Source: Jilunia laotingensis (lineage in GTDB: Bacteria > Bacteroidota > Bacteroidia > Bacteroidales > Bacteroidaceae). Taken from it: a stretch of 64,000 nucleotides of DNA. Position 1 is the first letter of the stretch; every line of letters begins with the position of its first letter. Shown piece after piece: positions 6,975 to 16,600 of this stretch. The notes beneath the pieces were generated by a model. The model was not told the DNA's origin. It ran no database searches and worked only from the letters and a program-made list of their open reading frames with translations. Position numbers and translations under genes: made by a program. The stretch lies in contig NZ_JACRTF010000001.1 of the NCBI RefSeq assembly GCF_014385165.1, forward strand, positions 3,906,001 through 3,970,000. Reading direction: 5' to 3'.

Positions 6975-9311
6975 TTAATTAAATAAATCATCTAATCCCG
7001 GTTCATTGGAATCTTCTAGACCTACATCTGAATCAGCGCATGGATCATAACCTTCCGGCAACTGAAAACGTTCAGTCTGATCATATCCAAGATTTTTATC
7101 AGCAAATACTTTGTTCATATATTTCGCCCAAATTGGCAATGCCATAGATGCTCCCTGCCCATAAGTCATCGTATCGAAATGGATATCACGATCATCGCCA
7201 CCTACCCAACAACCAGATACGAGGGAAGGAGTAAACCCCATAAACCAACCGTCTGAATTATCATTTGTCGTACCAGTCTTACCACCCATATCGGCAGTAA
7301 TCCCATAGCGTCCTCGAACGCGCCCACCAGTTCCTTCATTAATAACCGCACGAAGCATAACCAGCATTTTATATGCACTCGAATTGCTGATTACTTCATT
7401 CATTTGCGGTGTGAAAGTAGCTAAAACATTACCTTCATTATCTTCGATACGAGTCACAAACAGTGGTGCTACACGGATTCCTCGGTTTGCAAAAGCAGTA
7501 TAAGCACTTACCATTTCTCCTACTGAAATTTCACAAGAACCAAGACTTAATGACAATGCCGGTACGATGTCTTTATTACGTACACCAAAATTATGTATCA
7601 ATCGCACAAACTCATAAGGATTAAGTTTACCAATTAAATAAGCTGATACCCAATTACTGGAATTAGCCAATCCCCATTTCAATGTTACCATCTCACCATA
7701 ACGTTTATTACTTGTATTACGAGGTGTCCAAGGTTCACCCGTCTCAGTGATTAATGTCTGTTCTACATGTCGCATTTCATCACAAGGAGAAAAGCCGTTT
7801 TCCATTGCTAAGGAATATAAATAAGGCTTGATGGTGGATCCCACCTGTCGGCGCCCACCTGTCGCCATATCATATTGAAAATAGGTATAATTCGGTCCTC
7901 CTACATAGGCTTTTACATGTCCGTTCATCGGATCCATAGACATGAACCCTGCACGAAGAAAATGTTTATAATATCGGATAGAATCCATAGGTGTCAGAAC
8001 TGTATCTTTTTCTCCCGACCAAGTGAATACCGACATCTCTTCGGGTGTATTAAAGGCTTTTTTTATTTCAGTTTCAGACGCTCCAGATTGTTTCATTAAT
8101 CGATAACGATCGGTTTGCTTCATCGCCCTATTTAGTAATTCATCGATAAGCTCCTGCTTTGTTTTATTACTATATGGTGCTTTTGTACGACCCTTTTTCT
8201 CTTTGAAAAACTGTATCTGAAGATCCTTCAAATGTTCTTCGACTGCCTCTTCTGCGTATTTTTGCATACGGGAATCAATAGTAGTATAAATTTTCAATCC
8301 ATCGGTGTAAATATTATAACTAGAGCCATCTTTTTTCTTATTCTTTTCACACCAGCCATAAAGGGGATTTGTAGCCCAATCCAAGGAATCTTCATAATAT
8401 TTTTGTTTCTGCCATCCTCGGTAATCACTTTCCTTAGGTTCCTTAGCTGTCATCACACCACGAAGATATTCACGGAAATAAGTAGCTAATCCTTCCTTAT
8501 GGTCTACTCGGTGATATTTCAATTCCATGGGAAGAGCTTGTAATGAATCACATTCCTCCGGCGTAATGTATCCGGCTTTTTCCATTTGTCCCAAAACAAC
8601 GTTACGCCGTCCTAAAGAATTTTTACGTATTTTTGAATTACGTGATACGGGATTATAAAGTGAAGGATTTTGGCACATGCCTATAAGAGTAGCTGCCTGT
8701 TCAGGTTTAAGATCTTTCGGCTCACAACCAAAATAAGTATAGGAAGCAGTCTTAATACCTACAGCATTGTTTAGGAAATCGAACTTATTGAGGTACATTG
8801 TCAATATCTCCTCTTTTGTATAATATCGTTCCAGCTTTACTGCGATCACCCATTCGATAGGCTTTTGAAAAAGACGTTGCATTGTATTACTTGCTACATT
8901 CTCAGTGAACAGCTGCTTAGCAAGTTGTTGAGAAAGCGTACTACCGCCACCAGCACTTTTTTGTAAAAGTATACCGCGCTTTACAATAGCACGGAAAAGA
9001 GCCTTCGCATCAATCCCAGAATGTTCGGTAAAGCGCACATCCTCAGTAGCAATTAATGCATTAATCACATTGGACGACAAATCAGCATAACTACTATATA
9101 CACGATTATTCTTTTCGATGGAGAAAGTACCTAAAACTTTACCATCTTCAGAAAAAATCTCCGTGGCAAATTTGTAATTAGGATTTTCTAGTTCTTCTAC
9201 AGGAGGCATATAGCCAATCCATCCATATGAAATAGATACAAAGATAATCACACATAATAGAACGATTGCTGCAAGAAATATCCAAAGGGACTTAACTATC
9301 TTTTTTATCAT
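6975..9311 (-). CDS. Penicillin-binding protein 1A, bifunctional peptidoglycan synthase
   Basis: A 778-residue inner-membrane enzyme that polymerises and crosslinks peptidoglycan. It has one N-terminal membrane segment (about residues 8-30). The GT51 glycosyltransferase domain carries the catalytic EDVRFTEHSGID motif near residue 92 and GGSTLSQQLAKQLF near residue 121. The transpeptidase domain has the SxxK motif in GSTIKPYLYSLA, a Ser-Ser-Asn motif in ANSSNWVSA and the KTG box in GGKTGTTNDNSDGW. The C-terminal tail is acidic (SDVGLEDSNEPGLDDLF). A promoter with a palindromic candidate operator lies just upstream. It heads the PBP1A-folK-kdsB-M16 cluster. Confidence 0.95.
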   Translation of the reverse strand: MIKKIVKSLWIFLAAIVLLCVIIFVSISYGWIGYMPPVEELENPNYKFATEIFSEDGKVLGTFSIEKNNRVYSSYADLSSNVINALIATEDVRFTEHSGIDAKALFRAIVKRGILLQKSAGGGSTLSQQLAKQLFTENVASNTMQRLFQKPIEWVIAVKLERYYTKEEILTMYLNKFDFLNNAVGIKTASYTYFGCEPKDLKPEQAATLIGMCQNPSLYNPVSRNSKIRKNSLGRRNVVLGQMEKAGYITPEECDSLQALPMELKYHRVDHKEGLATYFREYLRGVMTAKEPKESDYRGWQKQKYYEDSLDWATNPLYGWCEKNKKKDGSSYNIYTDGLKIYTTIDSRMQKYAEEAVEEHLKDLQIQFFKEKKGRTKAPYSNKTKQELIDELLNRAMKQTDRYRLMKQSGASETEIKKAFNTPEEMSVFTWSGEKDTVLTPMDSIRYYKHFLRAGFMSMDPMNGHVKAYVGGPNYTYFQYDMATGGRRQVGSTIKPYLYSLAMENGFSPCDEMRHVEQTLITETGEPWTPRNTSNKRYGEMVTLKWGLANSSNWVSAYLIGKLNPYEFVRLIHNFGVRNKDIVPALSLSLGSCEISVGEMVSAYTAFANRGIRVAPLFVTRIEDNEGNVLATFTPQMNEVISNSSAYKMLVMLRAVINEGTGGRVRGRYGITADMGGKTGTTNDNSDGWFMGFTPSLVSGCWVGGDDRDIHFDTMTYGQGASMALPIWAKYMNKVFADKNLGYDQTERFQLPEGYDPCADSDVGLEDSNEPGLDDLFN

Positions 9312-9352
9312 TATTATCCAAACTTCGATTTATCAAACATTTAAATTAAATG

Positions 9353-9382
9353 CAAAGGTAGATATATTTCGGAATATATCTA
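9353..9382 (-). promoter_or_regulatory. PBP1A promoter with adjoining palindrome
   Basis: Read on the minus strand, TACCTTTG (9353-9360) matches the -7 box and lies about 42 bp upstream of the PBP1A ATG. Immediately upstream is a palindrome with perfect 10-bp arms (TAGATATATT and AATATATCTA) around TCGG, at 9359-9382. It occupies the spacer between -7 and -33, where a repressor could act. The promoter call is solid; the operator is inference. Confidence 0.5.
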
Positions 9383-9525
9383 CAGCAACAAAAGGCTTTT
9401 TAACTCTGTCATCTCATTCTTTTTTAATATATTCTGTTCCATTAACTTGTAAATCACCCTTAATAGATAATCCATAAACCCATATTAATGATAAAAACAA
9501 GCTATAATTTTACTTTTCAATTTAG

Positions 9526-9556
9526 TTGCGTATAACGCATTTTGTCTCTATCTTTA
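9526..9556 (+). promoter_or_regulatory. pyrBI promoter
   Basis: TATCTTTA at 9549-9556 is a near-consensus -7 box, with TTG at 9526-9528 at about the -33 distance. The start codon of pyrB lies 42 bp downstream. No attenuator-like hairpin with a T run is seen between the promoter and pyrB. Confidence 0.5.
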
Positions 9557-9597
9557 CAGTCTGAAAACAAGTTCTATCAATCAATAAAGATAACAGA

Positions 9598-10521
9598 ATG
9601 GAAAACAGAAGTTTAGTAACCATCGCCGAACATTCCAAAGAAAAGATTCTCTACATGCTTGAAATGGCGAAGCTATTTGAAAAAAATCCTAATCGCAGGT
9701 TACTCGAAGGAAAAGTAGTAGCCACCTTGTTCTTTGAACCCTCTACTCGTACCCGTTTGAGTTTTGAAACTGCAGCCAATCGCCTTGGCGCACGTGTCAT
9801 TGGCTTTAGCGACCCAAAAGCCACCAGTTCTTCCAAAGGAGAAACACTTAAAGACACCATAAAAATGGTAAGTAATTACGCGGACATAATTGTAATGCGT
9901 CATTTTTTGGAAGGAGCAGCACGCTATGCAAGCGAAGTAACAGATATTCCCATTGTTAATGCAGGAGATGGTGCTAATCAGCACCCTTCACAAACAATGC
10001 TAGACCTTTACTCCATCTATAAGACACAAGGTACACTTGAAAATCTGAATATTTATATGGTAGGCGATCTTAAATACGGTCGAACGGTTCATTCACTTCT
10101 TATGGCCATGCGCCATTTTAATCCAACTTTCCATTTTATTGCACCTGATGAATTAAGAATGCCGGAAGAATATAAAATATACTGCAAAGAACATAATATA
10201 AAATATGTAGAACATACTGATTTTACAGATGATACCATTGCTGAAGCTGATATTCTCTATATGACCCGGGTACAGCGAGAGCGTTTCACTGATTTGATGG
10301 AATATGAAAGAGTAAAAAACGTGTATATCTTGCGTGCAAGTATGTTAGAAAAGACACGTCCCAACATGCGTATCCTTCACCCACTGCCTCGTGTCAATGA
10401 GATTGCTTATGATGTGGATGATAGCCCGAAAGCATACTACTTTCAACAGGCTCAAAATGGATTATATGCCCGTGAAGCTATTCTCTGCGATGTATTAGGT
10501 ATCACTTTGGAAATGTTATGA
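9598..10521 (+). CDS. pyrB: Aspartate carbamoyltransferase, catalytic subunit
   Basis: Catalyses the first committed step of pyrimidine synthesis, carbamoyl phosphate plus aspartate to carbamoyl aspartate. The 307 residues fit the family. The carbamoyl-phosphate loop [13 protein letters not shown] is at about residues 43-55, the ATSSSKGET loop near residue 80, the [15 protein letters not shown] segment near residue 123 and HPLPR near residue 261. It is followed 18 bp later by its regulatory subunit, indicating the dodecameric E. coli-type enzyme. Confidence 0.97.
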   Translation: MENRSLVTIAEHSKEKILYMLEMAKLFEKNPNRRLLEGKVVATLFFEPSTRTRLSFETAANRLGARVIGFSDPKATSSSKGETLKDTIKMVSNYADIIVMRHFLEGAARYASEVTDIPIVNAGDGANQHPSQTMLDLYSIYKTQGTLENLNIYMVGDLKYGRTVHSLLMAMRHFNPTFHFIAPDELRMPEEYKIYCKEHNIKYVEHTDFTDDTIAEADILYMTRVQRERFTDLMEYERVKNVYILRASMLEKTRPNMRILHPLPRVNEIAYDVDDSPKAYYFQQAQNGLYAREAILCDVLGITLEML

Positions 10522-10539
10522 AATTAGATAGAATGAGTT

Positions 10540-11001
10540 ATGAACGAAAATAAACAAGCTCTGCAAGTCGCTGCTCTCCGCAACGGAACAGTTATTGACC
10601 ATATTCCCAGCGAAAAACTCTTTACCATCGTCCGTCTGCTTGGTTTGGAGAATATGAAGAATAATATTACAATTGGCTTCAACCTCGAAAGCAAGAAACT
10701 GGGACGAAAAGGTATCATAAAAATTGCTGATAAATTTTTCTGTGATGAAGAGATCAATCGCATTTCAGTGGTTGCTCCACACGTGAAACTGAATATTATA
10801 CGCGATTATGAAGTTGTAGAAAAGAAGGAAGTACAAATACCGGACGAACTGAAAGGTATCGTAAAATGTGCGAATCCGAAATGTATAACCAATAATGAGC
10901 CAATGCATACATTATTCCATGTCACTGATAAAGACAATTGCATTATTAAATGCCATTATTGCGAAAAAGAACAACGTCGGGAAGAATTTACAATTATCTG
11001 A
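10540..11001 (+). CDS. pyrI: Aspartate carbamoyltransferase, regulatory subunit
   Basis: Binds CTP and ATP to control PyrB allosterically. The 153 residues show the N-terminal allosteric domain ([20 protein letters not shown]) and the C-terminal zinc domain, with the four Cys ligands in CANPKC and CHYC near residues 110-145. It is co-transcribed with pyrB. The start ATG gives the standard N-terminus ([20 protein letters not shown]). Confidence 0.96.
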   Translation: MNENKQALQVAALRNGTVIDHIPSEKLFTIVRLLGLENMKNNITIGFNLESKKLGRKGIIKIADKFFCDEEINRISVVAPHVKLNIIRDYEVVEKKEVQIPDELKGIVKCANPKCITNNEPMHTLFHVTDKDNCIIKCHYCEKEQRREEFTII

Positions 11002-11034
11002 TCAATCAAACCATTAAAATACCAATAAATATTC

Positions 11035-11613
11035 ATGCGTGTTGACTGGAAACCAGGAACAATGATTTATCCCCTACCCGCTGTTATGGTGAGTTGTGGA
11101 GAAAACGAAAGTGAATATAATATTATCACTGTAGCATGGACGGGAACGATTTGTACGAACCCGCCCATGTGTTATATATCCATACGTCCCGAGCGTTATT
11201 CACACTCGATTATAAAAAAGAATATGGAGTTTGTCATCAATCTGACAACCGCTGTAATGGCGTTTCCTACCGACTGGTGCGGAGTACGTTCCGGACGAGA
11301 TTATCATAAGTTTGAAGAGATGAAACTGACACCGGGTAAATGTTCTATTGTTAAAGCTCCACTCATTGAAGAATCACCTCTCTGCATAGAATGCCGTGTA
11401 AAAGAAATCGTATCATTGGGATCACATGACATGTTCATAGCTGATGTAGTAAATGTTCGCGCGGATGAAAACCATCTGAATGCAGGAACCGGCAAGTTGG
11501 AATTAGCTGAAGCCAATCCATTGGTATATGTACATGGTGGGTATTATGAACTTGGAAACAAAATCGGAAAATTCGGCTGGAGTGTAGAGAAAAATAAAAA
11601 TAATAAAAAGTAA
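11035..11613 (+). CDS. Flavin reductase-like FMN-binding protein
   Basis: The 192 residues have the split-barrel FMN-binding fold of the flavin reductase family: the N-terminal segment MIYPLPAVMVSCG, then NIITVAWTGTICTNPPMCYISI and the ERYSHSIIKKNMEFVINL segment, where the isoalloxazine site is built. This group usually uses FMN and may reduce flavin or other small substrates; the physiological substrate is not known. It starts 33 bp after pyrI, so it is probably part of the same transcript, and is followed 5 bp later by a barrel gene. Confidence 0.85.
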   Translation: MRVDWKPGTMIYPLPAVMVSCGENESEYNIITVAWTGTICTNPPMCYISIRPERYSHSIIKKNMEFVINLTTAVMAFPTDWCGVRSGRDYHKFEEMKLTPGKCSIVKAPLIEESPLCIECRVKEIVSLGSHDMFIADVVNVRADENHLNAGTGKLELAEANPLVYVHGGYYELGNKIGKFGWSVEKNKNNKK

Positions 11614-11618
11614 GGTTT

Positions 11619-12350
11619 ATGAGGCGAACGTTTCTTCTTCTTGAAATGCTTTTGGTGTGCATACTTACATATGCACAAGGAAGTTCTTTGGATAAAGTGG
11701 AGCGTCCTAATAACCGGAAAATAAATTTTGGGATCAAAGCCGGATTTAATTCTTCCATGTTCCTAGTATCTGATTTTAAAATTAAAGATGTTACTATCGA
11801 TGAGATCCAAAATAATTATAAACTTGGTTATTTTGGTGCGTTATTCATGCGTTTCAATATGAAGAAACATTTTATTCAGCCAGAGGTTTCCTATAATATC
11901 AGTAAATGCGAAATCACTTTTGATAAACTGGGATCGCAACACCCAGATATCGAACCGGATTATGCTTCAGTAAATTCCACAATACACAGCATTGATTTTC
12001 CGGTTCTTTATGGATATAATGTAGTAAAACAAGGGGCGTATGGAATGTCTGTTTTCATAGGACCCAAACTACGCTATATTTGGGGAAAGAAAAATGAAAT
12101 AACTTTTGAAAACTTCGACCAAAAGGGAATGCACGAACGACTTTATCCTTTTAATTTATGCGCAGTTGTCGGTGTCGGAGTAAACATCTCCCGGATATTC
12201 TTTGATTTCCGTTATGAACAGGGGTTACACAATATCTCTAAATCCGTTACTTATGACAATATTAATCCTGATGGAAGCATTGGTGTCAGTAACATCACAT
12301 TTCATCGGCGTGATCAAGTGCTTAGTTTTTCATTAGGGGTTATTTTCTAA
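11619..12350 (+). CDS. Outer-membrane beta-barrel protein (PorT/OmpW-like)
   Basis: The 243 residues start with a signal peptide (residues 1-20, LLVCILTYAQ) and continue as alternating polar and hydrophobic strands typical of the small porin-family barrels of Bacteroidetes. Recognisable segments are NFGIKAGFNSSMFLV, QPEVSYNISKCE and DQVLSFSLGVIF at the C-terminus, which ends in Phe as outer-membrane barrels often do. The function is unknown. It lies 5 bp downstream of the flavin reductase-like gene, so it is probably co-transcribed with it. Confidence 0.82.
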   Translation: MRRTFLLLEMLLVCILTYAQGSSLDKVERPNNRKINFGIKAGFNSSMFLVSDFKIKDVTIDEIQNNYKLGYFGALFMRFNMKKHFIQPEVSYNISKCEITFDKLGSQHPDIEPDYASVNSTIHSIDFPVLYGYNVVKQGAYGMSVFIGPKLRYIWGKKNEITFENFDQKGMHERLYPFNLCAVVGVGVNISRIFFDFRYEQGLHNISKSVTYDNINPDGSIGVSNITFHRRDQVLSFSLGVIF

Positions 12351-12420
12351 ATGGAGCCGATTATAATGACATCATCCTTTTTTTCCTTCCATTTGCAAGT
12401 AGTATTTAATAATTATTACC

Positions 12421-12428
12421 TATCTTTG
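12421..12428 (+). promoter_or_regulatory. glyA promoter, -7 box
   Basis: TATCTTTG is an exact match to the -7 consensus, 51 bp upstream of the glyA start codon. No clear -33 box is seen at the ideal distance. Confidence 0.5.
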
Positions 12429-12479
12429 TACGTCTAGTTAAGAGTCTTTATTAACAAACTTATTTTATCATAATACAGA

Positions 12480-13760
12480 ATGAAAAGAGACGAATTAATT
12501 TTCGATATTATCGAAAAAGAACATCAACGTCAACTTAAAGGCATCGAGTTGATCGCATCAGAAAACTTTGTAAGTGACCAAGTAATGCAGGCAATGGGTT
12601 CCTGTTTAACCAACAAATATGCCGAAGGATATCCCGGCAAGCGTTACTATGGGGGGTGCGAAGTTGTTGACCAAAGTGAACAAATTGCAATCGATCGGTT
12701 AAAACAAATCTTCGGTGCTGAATGGGCTAATGTTCAACCTCACTCAGGCGCACAAGCTAATGCAGCTGTATTTTTGGCTGTATTGAATCCAGGTGACAAG
12801 TTTATGGGATTAAATCTGGCACACGGTGGTCATCTTTCTCACGGCTCATTAGTGAATACTTCCGGTATCATTTATACGCCATGTGAATATAATCTTAATA
12901 AAGATACTGGCCGCGTAGATTATGATCAGATGGAAGAAATAGCTCTTCGCGAACGCCCTAAAATGATAATTGGTGGTGGTTCTGCATATTCCCGCGAATG
13001 GGATTATAAACGCATGCGCGAAATTGCCGATAAGATCGGTGCCATCCTATTGGTAGACATGGCACATCCTGCCGGATTAATTGCTGCAGGTTTATTGGAC
13101 AATCCGCTAAAATATGCCCATATTGTCACATCGACAACACATAAAACACTGCGTGGTCCACGTGGCGGTGTCATAATGATGGGCAAAGACTTCCCTAATC
13201 CATGGGGAAAGAAAAATCCTAAAGGAGAAAGAAAAATGATGTCTCAGTTACTTGACTCAGCTGTATTCCCTGGGATACAAGGAGGTCCGTTAGAGCATGT
13301 AATTGCAGCAAAAGCAGTTGCTTTTGGTGAATGCCTGCAACCTGAATATAAAGAATATCAGAAACAAGTAAAGAAAAATGCAGCCGTATTGGCTCAAGCA
13401 TTGATTGATCGCGGGTTTAGTATTGTTTCAGGTGGTACAGACAATCATTCTATGCTGGTAGACCTCCGCACCAAATATCCTGAATTAACAGGTAAAGTGG
13501 CAGAAAAAGCATTAGTGGCTGCTGATATTACTGTAAATAAAAACATGGTACCTTTCGATACCCGTTCTGCTTTCCAAACTTCCGGTATTCGTTTAGGTAC
13601 TCCCGCCATTACAACTCGTGGTGCAAAAGAAGATTTAATGCTGGAAATTGCAGAAATGATTGAAACTGTACTTTCCAACGTAGATAATGAAGCAATAATA
13701 GCTCAAGTACGTGCCCGCGTTAATAAAACAATGGAAAAATATCCTATTTTTGCATATTAA
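12480..13760 (+). CDS. glyA: Serine hydroxymethyltransferase
   Basis: Interconverts serine and glycine and charges tetrahydrofolate with a one-carbon unit, using PLP. The 426 residues match the family. Motifs are the N-terminal [11 protein letters not shown], the [17 protein letters not shown] substrate loop, the PLP lysine in [15 protein letters not shown] near residue 230, and [15 protein letters not shown] near the C-terminus. It is monocistronic, with its own promoter and a clear terminator. Together with fhs and folK in this window it belongs to folate one-carbon metabolism. Confidence 0.97.
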   Translation: MKRDELIFDIIEKEHQRQLKGIELIASENFVSDQVMQAMGSCLTNKYAEGYPGKRYYGGCEVVDQSEQIAIDRLKQIFGAEWANVQPHSGAQANAAVFLAVLNPGDKFMGLNLAHGGHLSHGSLVNTSGIIYTPCEYNLNKDTGRVDYDQMEEIALRERPKMIIGGGSAYSREWDYKRMREIADKIGAILLVDMAHPAGLIAAGLLDNPLKYAHIVTSTTHKTLRGPRGGVIMMGKDFPNPWGKKNPKGERKMMSQLLDSAVFPGIQGGPLEHVIAAKAVAFGECLQPEYKEYQKQVKKNAAVLAQALIDRGFSIVSGGTDNHSMLVDLRTKYPELTGKVAEKALVAADITVNKNMVPFDTRSAFQTSGIRLGTPAITTRGAKEDLMLEIAEMIETVLSNVDNEAIIAQVRARVNKTMEKYPIFAY

Positions 13761-13807
13761 GCATTGTATTAGACTTTGATCTAACTTAATTTCATTTTTT
13801 TCATAAT

Positions 13808-13846
13808 AGTACGTATCTGCCGTGAGGTAGGTACGTACTTTTTTAT
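13808..13846 (+). terminator. glyA terminator
   Basis: AGTACGTA at 13808-13815 pairs with TACGTACT at 13832-13839, followed by a T run. It lies 48 bp after the glyA stop. Confidence 0.7.
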
Positions 13847-13922
13847 AATCCTTCATGAACCTTCTGCACAAAATCTCGTTCTTACTACATCAAATAAAAT
13901 AACTATAACCTATATTTTAATT

Positions 13923-14630
13923 ATGAAACTAAGAAATCTATTCTTATCTGGCCTTTTGTTAATCGCAACAAGTGCCATTGCTCAAAATGACTGTACTTTC
14001 TTCTTCCCTAATCAGCAAAATGAGCAACTAACCCGTAATTGTTATACAGCTAATGGAAAGCTGCTGAATATTCTCGTTTATCGTGTTGACCAGGTATTTA
14101 ACTATCCCTCGGGAATGGAAGTTTTGGCTAATTACACATTTACCAATGCATCCGGACAAGTTCTCCATTCAGGTAACATGGTAGCCCGCTGCAATGATGG
14201 AGATTTCTCCATGAGTATGAGTGGTGCAATGAGTTTTCCTGTAGCTATGGATATGTTAAACTCGGATATTTATATGATGGGAGATCTGATGAACTATCCT
14301 AATGCCCTATCCGATCCGACAGATCCGGCTGATGACAACGAATTCGATGATGCCACGCTCCGTCTTTATCAGAAAGGTAATAAAAATAATCGGGCAGAGA
14401 TCACTCTTTCCGATCGTCAATTTGTAACAACGGAAAGTGTTGACACTCCGGCCGGAGCTTTCTATTGTACAAAAATAAAATATGATATAAACATTTGGAC
14501 ACCCAAAGGAACAATTGAAGGTTACGGATATGAATGGTATACTCCCAATATTGGCATTGTCCGTACGGAACAATACAATAAGAAAAAAGAGCTGCAATCT
14601 TACAGTGTGCTTGAAAAAATAAAGAAATAG
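13923..14630 (+). CDS. Exported protein of unknown function (DUF3108/TapB-like)
   Basis: The 235 residues begin with a signal peptide (about 1-20, LLLIATSAIAQ). The mature part is beta-rich, with segments such as VETPAGAFYCTKIKYD-like VDTPAGAFYCTKIKYD and the C-terminal WYTPNIGIVRTEQYNKK. These are typical of DUF3108-like periplasmic proteins that Bacteroidetes carry in several copies. The molecular role is not known. It stands alone, followed by a bidirectional hairpin shared with the convergent fhs gene. Confidence 0.75.
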   Translation: MKLRNLFLSGLLLIATSAIAQNDCTFFFPNQQNEQLTRNCYTANGKLLNILVYRVDQVFNYPSGMEVLANYTFTNASGQVLHSGNMVARCNDGDFSMSMSGAMSFPVAMDMLNSDIYMMGDLMNYPNALSDPTDPADDNEFDDATLRLYQKGNKNNRAEITLSDRQFVTTESVDTPAGAFYCTKIKYDINIWTPKGTIEGYGYEWYTPNIGIVRTEQYNKKKELQSYSVLEKIKK

Positions 14631-14651
14631 CACACTGGACTCTATATATAC

Positions 14652-14718
14652 AATTACGAATTACATATTATAATTTCTGAAACAGAATGTTTTCGCAATT
14701 ACTATGTAATTCGTAATT
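14652..14718. terminator. Hairpin between convergent genes
   Basis: Perfect 15-bp arms (AATTACGAATTACAT at 14652-14666 and ATGTAATTCGTAATT at 14704-14718) lie between the exported protein gene and the convergent fhs gene. AT-rich motifs of this type recur in the window (for example near 4440-4455), so it may also be a dispersed repeat. Confidence 0.55.
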
Positions 14719-14764
14719 CCCTTTTATTTACTATCCAGATATGTTGCCCATTTTTAAAAGAAGT

Positions 14765-16432
14765 CTAACTCAATCCCTCAATTTCCCCATTTACAATATC
14801 GATATTCTTTGCTTGAGGATCCTTTGGCAATCCCGGCATACGCATAATCTCACCGGCTATAGCAACAATCATTTCTGCTCCGTTATTGATTACGATATCT
14901 TTAATCTGAAACTCAAAATTATTAACGGCACCATAAATTTTAGGATCTGCAGAAAATGAATATTGCGTTTTAGCTATACATACCGGATAATGCGCTATGC
15001 CCATATCCTGTATTAACTTGATTTTTTTACGTGCAGCTATACTATAAGTCACTACACTTGCCCCATATATCCCAGTAGCAATCTTTTCTATTTTCTTTTC
15101 AACGCTATCTCCCACTTCATAGGTGAATTTCAAAGGTGTAGATGGTTGCTTTTCTATGGTTTCAACTACCAAATTTGCCAAATCTACAGCTCCTTCCCCT
15201 CCTTTGCTAAATGCATTATTAATAGCAAAACCAACTCCTAACTGCTCGCAATGTTTTCGGAGAAGTTCTATTTCTTCCTCCGTATCGCTTGCGAATTTAT
15301 TGAAAGCAACAACTATTGTTTGTCCAAATGAGCGCAAATTTCGAACATGTTTATCCAAATTATGGAATCCTTCTTTCAAGCCTTCCATATTAGGTTCCTT
15401 GATGCGATCCAAACTTACACCTCCATGCATCTTCAGACCTTGTGCTGTAGTAACGATTACTGTCAAACGAGGTTGAATACCACTTTTACGGCACTTTATA
15501 TTATAAAACTTTTCTGCACCCAAATCCGCACCAAAACCGGCTTCAGTTACTACATAATCCCCAAATGTCATTGCCATTTTCGTAGCCAAAACAGAATTGC
15601 ATCCATGAGCAATATTTGCAAACGGGCCACCATGCACAAAAGCGGCAGTATTCTCGGTGGTTTGTACCAAATTCGGATGAATAGCATCTTTCAAAAGAAC
15701 AGTGATCGCACCAGCAACACCTAAATCTTTCACCGTAAAAGGCTTACCATCATATGTAAATCCAAGAAGAATATTTTCAATCCGTCGACGTAAGTCTTCT
15801 ACGTCACTTGCAAGACAAAGAATAGCCATTATTTCAGAAGCCGGAGTTATATCAAAACCAGATTGCATCGTTATGCCATCTGTCTTTGCTCCTAATCCGG
15901 TGACAACATTTCTTAATGAACGATCGTTCACATCAAGAACACGATGCCAAAGAATCTCCTTAAGTCCGAAACCATTAGATTGATTTTGATATAAATAATT
16001 ATCCAACAAAGCCGATATCATGTTATGAGCTGAAGTGATGGCATGAAAATCCCCAGTAAAATGTAAATTGATTTTCTCCATCGGAAGTACCTGAGCATAA
16101 CCTCCGCCTGCCGCACCGCCCTTCATACCGAAACAAGGTCCAAGTGAAGGCTCACGCAAAGCAACGATAGCTTTTTTACCTATCTTATTCAGTCCGAGTG
16201 CAAGACCTATGGATACAGTCGTTTTACCAATACCGGCTTTTGTTGCCGTAATCGCGGTAACGAGAATCAGATTACTCTGCTTTACCTTCTCTTCATCAAT
16301 TAATTGTTCAGGTATTTTAGCGATATATCGACCATAGTTTTCAACTTCTTCACGAGGAATACCTATATTTTCGGCAACTTGCTTTATTTTTCTCAGTTCG
16401 GTTGTACGAGCTATTTCTATGTCTGACTTCAT
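14765..16432 (-). CDS. fhs: Formate-tetrahydrofolate ligase
   Basis: Makes 10-formyl-tetrahydrofolate from formate, ATP and THF. The 555 residues match the family. The ATP site is the P-loop-like [19 protein letters not shown] near residue 65, followed by [20 protein letters not shown] near residue 93. The segment [19 protein letters not shown] (residues about 255-275) is highly conserved. The C-terminal [13 protein letters not shown] is also family-typical. It is monocistronic on the minus strand. Confidence 0.97.
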   Translation of the reverse strand: MKSDIEIARTTELRKIKQVAENIGIPREEVENYGRYIAKIPEQLIDEEKVKQSNLILVTAITATKAGIGKTTVSIGLALGLNKIGKKAIVALREPSLGPCFGMKGGAAGGGYAQVLPMEKINLHFTGDFHAITSAHNMISALLDNYLYQNQSNGFGLKEILWHRVLDVNDRSLRNVVTGLGAKTDGITMQSGFDITPASEIMAILCLASDVEDLRRRIENILLGFTYDGKPFTVKDLGVAGAITVLLKDAIHPNLVQTTENTAAFVHGGPFANIAHGCNSVLATKMAMTFGDYVVTEAGFGADLGAEKFYNIKCRKSGIQPRLTVIVTTAQGLKMHGGVSLDRIKEPNMEGLKEGFHNLDKHVRNLRSFGQTIVVAFNKFASDTEEEIELLRKHCEQLGVGFAINNAFSKGGEGAVDLANLVVETIEKQPSTPLKFTYEVGDSVEKKIEKIATGIYGASVVTYSIAARKKIKLIQDMGIAHYPVCIAKTQYSFSADPKIYGAVNNFEFQIKDIVINNGAEMIVAIAGEIMRMPGLPKDPQAKNIDIVNGEIEGLS

Positions 16433-16466
16433 ACTGATTTTTTTGTTAGTTTTGAATTAGAGTTTG

Positions 16467-16474
16467 CAAATTTA
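16467..16474 (-). promoter_or_regulatory. fhs promoter, -7 box
   Basis: Read on the minus strand, TAAATTTG matches TAnnTTTG, 35 bp upstream of the fhs ATG. A TTTG lies upstream but at about 15 bp rather than 19, so the match is partial. Confidence 0.4.
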
Positions 16475-16600
16475 ACAAATAACTCCATACAAATGTTGTT
16501 ACCTAAAAGAAAAATCCAACAAGTTGTCTGTATAATTTCATACCCATTTTGCTATGACGCAAATCATGACCTTTTTCCACACATGGTATAGACAAATCAT

